The position numbers were made by a program, and so were the translations under genes. The notes below the pieces were generated by a model. That model made no database searches. It was not told where the DNA came from and saw only the letters and a program-made list of their open reading frames with translations. DNA of 64,000 nucleotides from Pseudomonas koreensis. Its GTDB lineage: Bacteria; Pseudomonadota; Gammaproteobacteria; Pseudomonadales; Pseudomonadaceae. Below are positions 58,484 through 64,000 of the stretch, one piece after another. The stretch's first letter is position 1. Each line of letters begins with the position of its first letter. The stretch lies in the NCBI RefSeq assembly GCF_012986595.1, contig NZ_JAAQYM010000008.1, positions 186,001-250,000 on the forward strand, read 5' to 3'.

Positions 58484-59199
58484 TGATCATTAAACTGATG
58501 TCCGTTCGAAACGATGAGTCCCTGGCTGTGGTGGTTGCCGGTGACGTTCTGACCGTGAATGGCCAGGCTTTTGATTTTTCGCAAGTGGGCCAGGGCGACA
58601 CACTGCCGCGCCTGGCGATCAACTCCCCATGGTTTGACGCAGACGTTAAGCGCGTGAATGGGCAGCTGGTGGTCACGCTGCTGCTGCCAATTCCCGCGAA
58701 TTACAGCCCAGAGCAGGCTTTCCCGGTACCGCTGCTGAATGTTCCGGATGGCGCAGTGCAGTTTCCGGCGCCGCTCCCGGTGGAAGGGGAACCGGCTGAA
58801 CCGCGTGCTATGCCGGAGTTTCAGCAGGTCGTTGGCGCCATCGATTGGAGCCAGCTGGTCACGGCACAGATGAAGGCGGCCACCGCCGCCGCGGCGCAGC
58901 TCATGCAGATGAAGGCTGTTCTGGCCAGCAAAAACGCGTCGGCCAACGCGCAGATCCTGCGTATTCAGGATCGCGTCGACACGCTGGGTTATGGCATCGA
59001 CGCGGGCGAGGCAACAGAGGCTGATGAAGCCGAGCAGGCCGCGCTGCTGGTTAGCCTGAAATCCTGGAAGGCCTACAAATTTTCGCTGGGCAAGGTCACC
59101 AGCCAACCAGCCTGGCCCACCGCGCCGGCATGGCCAGCCGAACCGCCTATTCCTGAAATCGAAGCGTCTCCGATGGCGCGAACGCCTGACGCCGCCTGA
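58483..59199 (+). CDS. Tail fibre assembly/associated protein
   Basis: 238 residues, MIIKLMSVRNDESLAVVVAG, with GGGAGG 8 bp before. The middle is alanine-rich helical and the C-terminus (SLKSWKAYKFSLGKVTSQPA with WPTAPAWP) matches tail fibre assembly proteins. Overlaps the fibre stop. Confidence 0.78.
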   Translation: MIIKLMSVRNDESLAVVVAGDVLTVNGQAFDFSQVGQGDTLPRLAINSPWFDADVKRVNGQLVVTLLLPIPANYSPEQAFPVPLLNVPDGAVQFPAPLPVEGEPAEPRAMPEFQQVVGAIDWSQLVTAQMKAATAAAAQLMQMKAVLASKNASANAQILRIQDRVDTLGYGIDAGEATEADEAEQAALLVSLKSWKAYKFSLGKVTSQPAWPTAPAWPAEPPIPEIEASPMARTPDAA

Positions 59200-59218
59200 G
59201 TTTTTGCACAACCCGTCC

Positions 59219-59244
59219 ACCCGCCGACGTGCGGGTATTTTTTT
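59219..59244 (+). terminator. Terminator before the endolysin
   Basis: ACCCGC/GCGGGT 6-bp stem (59219-59224 with 59231-59236), 6-base loop and seven T. Confidence 0.75.
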
Positions 59245-59256
59245 GCCTGGAGAAAA

Positions 59257-59682
59257 ATGATGCCTGTAACTGAGAAAGACCGCGACATCCTTGCCCGCAC
59301 GTTGTGGGGTGAGGCGCGCGGCGAAGGGGCTGCCGGCCAGGTTGCGGTGGCCTGGGCGATCAAAAACCGCGTGTTCGATGGCAAGACCAATTCGTGGTGG
59401 GGGGAGGGCTACGCCGGCGTCTGCCAGAAGCCGTACCAGTTCAGCTGCTGGAACAAGACTGATCCGAACTATCAGTTCCTGATCGGCGTGAAGGAAATCC
59501 CGTTCCGTGAGCTTGCGCAATGCCGAATCGCTGCTGACCAGGTGATCGACGGCAAGGTGCCCGATCCTACCGGCGGCGCCACGCATTACTACGCCACCAG
59601 CATCAAGGCGCCGGCCTGGGACGCGAAAGCGAAGCAGACCCTCAAGCTCGGCGGCCATGTCTTCTTCAAGGATGTGCTGTGA
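59257..59682 (+). CDS. Endolysin, SleB-type cell wall hydrolase
   Basis: 141 residues. ARTLWGEARGEGAAGQVAVA with the catalytic Glu and WAIKNRV, then QKPYQFSCW and GATHYYATS, all from the SleB hydrolase_2 family, which cleaves peptidoglycan. No signal peptide, so it needs the holin. ATGATG doublet with GGAG upstream. Confidence 0.9.
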   Translation: MMPVTEKDRDILARTLWGEARGEGAAGQVAVAWAIKNRVFDGKTNSWWGEGYAGVCQKPYQFSCWNKTDPNYQFLIGVKEIPFRELAQCRIAADQVIDGKVPDPTGGATHYYATSIKAPAWDAKAKQTLKLGGHVFFKDVL

Positions 59683-60194
59683 GCCCGGCGGTGTGGAAGG
59701 CGGTCGGCGCGCTGGCTCTGGTTCTGCTCGGCGCCGGCAGCGCCTGGCAGCTTCAGGACTGGCGGTATGGGGCGCAGTTGGCAGAACAGGGACGGCTGCA
59801 CACCGAAACCCTCAATCAGCTGGCTATAGTCGGCGCCGCCGCGCAGAAGACTGACCAGGATAAACGCCTGGCGCTCGAGCAACGCCTGTCGGCCAGTGAA
59901 CAAACCTACTACAAGGAACTGAGCGATGCTCAAACGAACCAGGCGCGCCTGCGCGATCGCCTTGCCACTTCTGATTTGCGGCTGTCAGTCCTTCTCGACG
60001 CCACGGATTCAGCCAGTGGCTGTTCAGTGCCAGCCGGTACCGGCGCCGGCGGCGTGGTTCATGGAGGAGCGCGCGCCCGACTTGACCCAGCGCATGCTCA
60101 ACGAATTGTCAGCATTACCGATCATGGAGATCAAGGACTAATTGCTCTACGCGCGTGCCAATCATATGTAAAGAACGTGCTGTTTATTAGATGA
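59679..60194 (+). CDS. Rz-like inner-membrane spanin
   Basis: 171 residues from a GTG overlapping the lysin stop (GTGA). N-terminal membrane anchor (AVGALALVLLGAGSAW), then a periplasmic coiled coil (about 28-100, EQRLSASEQTYYKELSDAQT). The C-terminal part overlaps Rz1. Links inner and outer membrane for the last lysis step. Confidence 0.85.
   Translation: MSPAVWKAVGALALVLLGAGSAWQLQDWRYGAQLAEQGRLHTETLNQLAIVGAAAQKTDQDKRLALEQRLSASEQTYYKELSDAQTNQARLRDRLATSDLRLSVLLDATDSASGCSVPAGTGAGGVVHGGARARLDPAHAQRIVSITDHGDQGLIALRACQSYVKNVLFIR
59926..60141 (+). CDS. Rz1-like outer-membrane lipoprotein spanin, embedded in Rz
   Basis: 71 residues in +1 frame relative to Rz. Signal with lipobox LLICGC near residue 18-19, then a Pro-rich mature part (PVAVQCQPVPAPAAWFMEER). 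This is the usual embedded Rz1 arrangement. Confidence 0.85.
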   Translation: MLKRTRRACAIALPLLICGCQSFSTPRIQPVAVQCQPVPAPAAWFMEERAPDLTQRMLNELSALPIMEIKD

Positions 60195-60218
60195 TGGTCA
60201 TTCAATAACTATTTTGAT

Positions 60219-61136
60219 TTAAGTCGCTGGAGTTTCAATCCTTCCTTTGATCAATTGTTCAATATCAAATGGCATGGTTTGATCTGCCTGCTGTGGGCGT
60301 GCTCCAGATATGCCTTTGTAGTCAAAATTTTCGGTGGCATCAAGTAGTTTTGTTGGCTTGTAGTTTTCGTCGAACGTTAGAATATTTACAAATGCTCTAG
60401 ATAAATATCCAATTGGATAAACTAGTTCTTTTAGTGGGTTTGGGGGTACGGGGTCGCCACCTTCAGTAACGATTTCAAAGAATGGTTTGATTTGATACTT
60501 TTGCGCGATTTCGTTGTAGTTGTGGTATAGCTTGTAGATCGTTGCGGGTATGTCATTCTGGTTTTTTAGTTTACTTGCGGTTTCAAGTAGTTTGTTTATG
60601 TCCTGCTCTATGGCGTCGGCAAAGGCTTGGTCTACCTTGAGGTTTCCGGACTTGACGTTTGGGAAGGCCATTTTGTGCAGTCTTCGCGGATTTCGGAATT
60701 CTATCATGCCAGTATTGTTTTCGAATCCGACATCTTGCTCTTGATGTTTTGTTATGCTTTTCTCGAACTCGTCAACGTGTTTGAAATAGTTTGTGAAATT
60801 GTTGTTGCTGTGCGCAGCTTTGAGCTGGCTCTCTGAAAGCGCAATTTGGTTCTGAGTTAACATCATTTGTGCTTTTGTTTGCTCGGACCTGTGGTTGGCA
60901 ACAAGAACGGCTATGACAGGAATTAGAATTGCCGTTAGCCCAATCGGGAATCTGAAAATTGTTAACGCGTTGTTGAAGCCTTCGTGGCTGAGGTTGAGTG
61001 TGAGTTTTAATGCGGGGTCATAAAATATGACTAGGGCGGAAGATATTGCGAGAATTATAATGATAGAAGCCGCTAGCCTTACAATCGTGAGTTCGAAGAA
61101 GCTGGTGTTAGGGTCGAATGACAATATTTTCTTCAA
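60219..61136 (-). CDS. Two-TM cargo protein, possible exclusion/abortive infection factor
   Basis: 305 residues from a TTG at 61136 with GAGGG 8 bp upstream; the ATG at 61190 lacks a ribosome site. AT-rich. Two transmembrane segments near 20-40 and 62-80, then a cytoplasmic helical domain containing NNNFTNYFKHVDEFEKSITK. This 2TM plus NNF.NY.KH.EEFEK layout occurs in widespread, little-studied membrane proteins near defence loci; function not proved. Confidence 0.65.
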   Translation of the reverse strand: MKKILSFDPNTSFFELTIVRLAASIIIILAISSALVIFYDPALKLTLNLSHEGFNNALTIFRFPIGLTAILIPVIAVLVANHRSEQTKAQMMLTQNQIALSESQLKAAHSNNNFTNYFKHVDEFEKSITKHQEQDVGFENNTGMIEFRNPRRLHKMAFPNVKSGNLKVDQAFADAIEQDINKLLETASKLKNQNDIPATIYKLYHNYNEIAQKYQIKPFFEIVTEGGDPVPPNPLKELVYPIGYLSRAFVNILTFDENYKPTKLLDATENFDYKGISGARPQQADQTMPFDIEQLIKGRIETPAT

Positions 61137-61332
61137 GGTTGGTACCCTCTTTATATGATCCTGAGTGTGGCAGTTTTTTGCTTTCAGCATTATCTAACGG
61201 GTTTATCAAGTGTGTCTCTTGGCACCTCACATTACCAACGTCAGAGCTGACACGGAACCATTCAAACAACTCAATCAGGATCGCCCTGATCAACCACCAT
61301 ACGCTCGGCGCGCTCCGGGTCCAGCTAGCTAA

Positions 61333-61542
61333 TCACTCCGTCGTCATCAGCACCGCTAGCGCCATCTTGATAAATTCCTCATTCCTGTCGATGGCCTCCA
61401 GGGCACCGCGCACATTGTCGGCGACGTCGGCTGACCCGCGTTGCTCGACCCAGTTTGAAAGCTCCAAGATGGCGGCTTCCAACGCGAGCTGGTTTTCGTT
61501 GAGCTTGAATAGCAGGGAAGGGAGTAGGTCAGAATTTGGCAT
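61333..61542 (-). CDS. Small helical phage protein
   Basis: 69 residues after AAGGATTC, MPNSDLLPSLLFKLNENQLA, amphipathic and helical (AILELSNWVEQRGSADVADN). No recognised domain. Typical right-end prophage gene. Confidence 0.6.
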   Translation of the reverse strand: MPNSDLLPSLLFKLNENQLALEAAILELSNWVEQRGSADVADNVRGALEAIDRNEEFIKMALAVLMTTE

Positions 61543-61775
61543 CGCGAATCCTTCGTGGAGTTTTCAGCGTAGCAGGGGCGAACAATTGGCTTGGATTTCA
61601 GGTCGGCAGAACGCCGGAGAAGGGGTGGCACTACTGTAAGAATATACAACGCTAAGTTATTGATTCTTATAGGGTGAAATGTTGATTTTGCACCTCGTAA
61701 AAACCACTAATTTTTCCTTTTGGATCAATAGCTTGCATTGGTTTCGAGGTCACCTTGACATGGTGGGTCGTAAAC

Positions 61776-62177
61776 TTATCCCGCTGGCGGATAAATCGCA
61801 GATGCGCAGAGCTGACTCGCTACTGCACCGGCCGGTGAGTTGCCCATGATGACCGACCTTCCACCTGCCGGAAGAAGAGCCCAACTGAACCCAGTATAGG
61901 CACCGTAGCTATTTTTTCCGTTGATCTCGATACACCAGGAGTCTTTCGATTTGTCTCGTGCTTCCCCTCGGCCGTCTGAGGTTACGAAAAACGTATCACG
62001 AAACTTTGCACTATCCGGATCCTTCAGGTCGTAACTCGCCATCGTGTGAGCAAGCAGAACTGTGTTTTCGTTCATCGGATATCGGTAAAGAATCAGAGGC
62101 TTTGCAGGCGCTGGTCTTGGTGGCGTAGAGCAGCCGGCAAGAGAGATAACGATCAGAGACAGGGCTAGCTTTTTCAT
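61776..62177 (-). CDS. Lipoprotein cargo gene, paralogue of the 46473 protein
   Basis: 133 residues. Lipoprotein signal MKKLALSLIVISLAGCSTPP, Cys at 16. The mature part shares DSAKFRD, SWCIEINGKNSYGAYTG with the exported protein encoded at 46473-46820. Probably an outer-membrane or periplasmic protein made by the lysogen. No recognised catalytic motif. Confidence 0.7.
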   Translation of the reverse strand: MKKLALSLIVISLAGCSTPPRPAPAKPLILYRYPMNENTVLLAHTMASYDLKDPDSAKFRDTFFVTSDGRGEARDKSKDSWCIEINGKNSYGAYTGFSWALLPAGGRSVIMGNSPAGAVASQLCASAIYPPAG

Positions 62178-62277
62178 GCTGACATTCCATTGTTTGTGTT
62201 TTTTTGCATCGGCAATTGAGGATGGTACATGCTTCTGCTCTCGTCACCTCCCAACAGGATCAAACTTGCGCAAAACC

Positions 62278-62286
62278 TCCTTTGGA
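62278..62286. repeat. Single GCGCAAAAC copy near attR
   Basis: Same 9-mer as the four copies near attL, here 106 bp left of the attachment core; probable integrase arm site on the other arm. Confidence 0.55.
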
Positions 62287-62391
62287 GACCGCGTCTTTCC
62301 GTTTGCATAAACACAAAAATGCTTATGTTTTGTCGGTCAAAAAAGACGGTCTTTTCTTTATAAAACAGTAGGTTAGGTAGCTTCTGCTCCC

Positions 62392-62440
62392 AGCATGGGG
62401 TGCTAGGGGTCGAGTGTTCGAATCACTCCGTCCCGACCAT
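62392..62440 (+). repeat. attR (49-bp core); also left junction of a second element
   Basis: Identical to 20394-20442. It is the 3' part of tRNA-Pro only, preceded by CCC instead of the tRNA 5' half, so not a functional tRNA. Confidence 0.93.
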
Positions 62441-62455
62441 ATATTTCAATGACTT

Positions 62456-62483
62456 AGCCCAACTTTAGCGAGTTGGGCTTTTT
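62456..62483. terminator. Terminator after attR
   Basis: AGCCCAACT/AGTTGGGCT 9-bp stem with 6-base loop followed by a T-run, equivalent in place to the terminator after attL. Confidence 0.8.
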
Positions 62484-62508
62484 CATGCGTAGGGACTTTT
62501 GCGGGGGT

Positions 62509-63705
62509 TCATCCCGTTTTTCTCCTCAAGATGGTCAGCGCCGGTCCTCGCGAATCGGTTGCCGACACTTTGTTCGCCGCCTCAATCAAATGCTCAAGCT
62601 CTGCGGTAGAATAGTGGCTCGTAATGCTGCCGTTCTTGTGCCCAAGTAGTGCCTTTCGATCTTCCTCTGTCACGTTCGCCGCACGGAGCCTTCTGCCAAA
62701 GGTGTGCTTCAGATCGTGAACCCTGATCGAGCGGAACCCAGGGTGTGCTGGCGACTTGTGTTCCTTTTCCCATCTAGCCGCCGCCCTGATTCTTGCCTTC
62801 TTCCATGCCGTGTCGTTCATCCTGTGCATCGCGGTTGGGCCGTACTCGTCCGGCTGCCCGTATGGGAAAACATACTTTTTGTGAAGTCCGCGCTGGCCGT
62901 CGATAATCGACATCGCTACCCGATTCAGTACGACCAACCTTTCATCCCTGTTTTTCACCCCCGCCTTTTCGTGCCGTCCACCAAACTCCGGTGGGATCAG
63001 GAACACGCTCGTTCCAAGTTCCGGCACCCGTATCTCCCAATCCCACTCAAGTTTGCAGACTTCCTGTTCCCGAGATCCTGAATTCACTTTGTAGAGGGCC
63101 ATCCTCAACAGGTGATCCGGTATCTCGGCGAACAACATCGACTGTTCTTCCCATGAAAGCGGGTAGGGCTTTCGGCTCGATCTCTTTTCCTCAAGCATCG
63201 ATATCATCGGCACGCTGTCCAGCCACGGCCGCTTCTCAGCGTCTCGCCACTTCCTGTGGCACAGGTTCAGGATCCTGACGACTCGCTGCAGGGCAATGTT
63301 CACCGTCCTGTTCGACACGCCTGGCTTTACTTTCCCATTCGCTGTTTTGGTTGGCTTCTGCCTATCTCGCTTGAAGGCGGCCAGAGTGCCGTCATCAATA
63401 TGCGTGATTGGTAGGTCGCCAATGTACGGATCGAGCTGTTCGATGTGAGAAGCGGACAGGGCAATAGAGGCTTGATCCTTGAATTCCACCAGGAATCTGG
63501 TGGCAGCCTCGCGCCAGGTTCGCACCTCGCGTACACCGTAAACCTTTTCCTGCCGGAGTTTTTCCAAGCGGTGGATCAGGTACTGCTCCGCTTCCTGCCT
63601 TTCGCTTGATCCAGTGCTTTCCTGAAGTCGCTGACCTCTGACGACTTTGTCGATGTGCCAAATTCCGTTCCTCTCGTAGAGGCCGGAGATTGTTTTTCGC
63701 GCCAT
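62509..63705 (-). CDS. Tyrosine integrase of the second element
   Basis: 398 residues from the ATG after AAGGAGC. Core-binding domain about 65-180, then catalytic domain with NSGSREQEVCKLEW (Arg), VHDLKHTFGRRLR (box II with Lys in place of the usual Arg in HxxR), LLGHKNGSITSHYS (His and Tyr). A different lineage from the first prophage's integrase. Its 5' end overlaps the excisionase-like gene by 130 bp. Confidence 0.92.
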   Translation of the reverse strand: MARKTISGLYERNGIWHIDKVVRGQRLQESTGSSERQEAEQYLIHRLEKLRQEKVYGVREVRTWREAATRFLVEFKDQASIALSASHIEQLDPYIGDLPITHIDDGTLAAFKRDRQKPTKTANGKVKPGVSNRTVNIALQRVVRILNLCHRKWRDAEKRPWLDSVPMISMLEEKRSSRKPYPLSWEEQSMLFAEIPDHLLRMALYKVNSGSREQEVCKLEWDWEIRVPELGTSVFLIPPEFGGRHEKAGVKNRDERLVVLNRVAMSIIDGQRGLHKKYVFPYGQPDEYGPTAMHRMNDTAWKKARIRAAARWEKEHKSPAHPGFRSIRVHDLKHTFGRRLRAANVTEEDRKALLGHKNGSITSHYSTAELEHLIEAANKVSATDSRGPALTILRRKTG

Positions 63706-63977
63706 TTACTTGCTCCTTGGCGCCCACTGCGGGGCTGATTGTTGTCCTGATTGGCCGCTTTTTCAATTGCCATGGACTCGATGTAGGCGTCAGCCCACTG
63801 GTCAAGCTCGATTCGGTCGAAGCCGACGCCCTGTTTCCCGATCGGGAATTCACGAACGTTCGGCCGGACTGTTTTGTTGAATTCGTCCCGGCACATGCCG
63901 AGGTAGCCGTATGCCTCGCCGGCGCGAATGAAGCGCGGGAGGATTGGCGCGACCTGGGCCGCGCTTCGATTTGCCAT
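63576..63977 (-). CDS. Excisionase / AlpA-like protein of the second element
   Basis: 133 residues from the ATG at 63977 (GGAGCA 9 bp upstream; an ATG at 63992 is possible). A winged-helix region IRAGEAYGYLGMCRDEFNKT with GFDRIELDQWADAYIE fits Xis/AlpA regulators. The C-terminal 45 residues overlap int in another frame and are of low complexity. Confidence 0.7.
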   Translation of the reverse strand: MANRSAAQVAPILPRFIRAGEAYGYLGMCRDEFNKTVRPNVREFPIGKQGVGFDRIELDQWADAYIESMAIEKAANQDNNQPRSGRQGASKWREKQSPASTRGTEFGTSTKSSEVSDFRKALDQAKGRKRSST

Positions 63978-64000
63978 GAGGTATTGCTCCATGCCGCGCG

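Larger units (their letters stand above)
20394..62440. mobile_element. Lambdoid HK97-type siphophage prophage, apparently complete
   Basis: Bounded by identical 49-bp direct repeats at 20394-20442 and 62392-62440, the first being the 3' part of tRNA-Pro. It contains integrase and excisionase, CI/Cro immunity, O/P replication, a Q-like gene, all head, tail and lysis genes, and several cargo genes, in lambda-like order. No essential module is visibly broken, so it may be inducible. Confidence 0.95.
62178..62508. other. Intergenic right end: arm site, attR, terminator
   Basis: 331 bp without a gene. It holds one GCGCAAAAC copy (62278-62286), a small palindrome around 62341-62356 (AAAAGACGGTCTTTT), the attR repeat (62392-62440) and a terminator (62456-62483). 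Confidence 0.7.
62392..64000. mobile_element. Second integrative element at the same tRNA (partial)
   Basis: A different integrase and an excisionase-like gene follow attR in the same layout as at the first prophage. Its other end lies outside the window. Confidence 0.7.

Noticed and set aside
62365..62440. Second tRNA-Pro gene at attR
   Set aside because: Only the 3' 48 nt are present; the 5' acceptor and D arm are missing.

Overview
The window is about 64 kb of a Pseudomonas chromosome, most likely of the P. fluorescens group. This rests on the Pseudomonas gene order thrS-infC-rpmI-rplT-pheS-pheT-ihfA-merR-tRNA-Pro, a DUF1654 protein, a periplasmic glutaminase-asparaginase and an rbsBACRKD operon. 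The species is inferred from recognition of protein families; no database search was run.

Host part (1-20441). The left edge is the end of a siderophore-interacting protein. Then come a DUF1654-endA pair behind a LexA-type promoter, ansB with a complete sigma54/IHF/activator-site upstream region, a FlxA-like gene behind a sigma28-type promoter, and a ribose operon (rbsB-A-C-R-K-D) that ends in an exported nucleoside hydrolase. Several small genes follow (an I78 inhibitor lipoprotein, a cold-shock protein and hypotheticals). The translation cluster comes next: thrS with two tRNA-Thr-like leader hairpins, infC with an ATT start, rpmI, rplT, pheS, pheT, ihfA and a MerR regulator. It ends at a tRNA-Pro(GGG).

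Prophage (20394-62440, about 42 kb). A lambdoid, HK97-type siphophage sits in the 3' half of the tRNA-Pro, bounded by 49-bp identical direct repeats. From left to right it has integrase and excisionase, a leftward early region interrupted by rightward cargo genes (a HEPN/Apea-like protein, a C4 zinc-finger membrane protein and others), and a DNA adenine methylase. The immunity region has a CI-like repressor, a Cro-like protein and five TTACC-N4-GGTAA operators. Next are Rha/KilAC, O- and P-like replication genes with iterons inside the O-like gene, YbcO, RusA, a second tyrosine recombinase and a Q-like antiterminator followed by a pR'-like promoter and terminators. The late operon follows: holin, HNH, TerS, TerL, portal, protease, capsid, connectors, tail tube, tail chaperones with a -1 frameshift site, tape measure, tail tip genes M/L/K/I/J, fibre, SleB-type endolysin and Rz/Rz1. 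It closes with AT-rich cargo genes before the right attachment site.

Second element (62392 to the window end). Just beyond the right attachment repeat lies another tyrosine integrase with its own excisionase-like gene. This suggests a second integrative element stacked in tandem at the same tRNA; its far end is outside the window.

No single wholly new system is proved here. The most notable signals are the tRNA-Thr mimicry in the thrS leader, the sigma54 enhancer layout of ansB, the reconstructable lambda-like control circuit of the prophage, the exact lambda frameshift heptamer, and several uncharacterised cargo genes that may be defence or exclusion functions.
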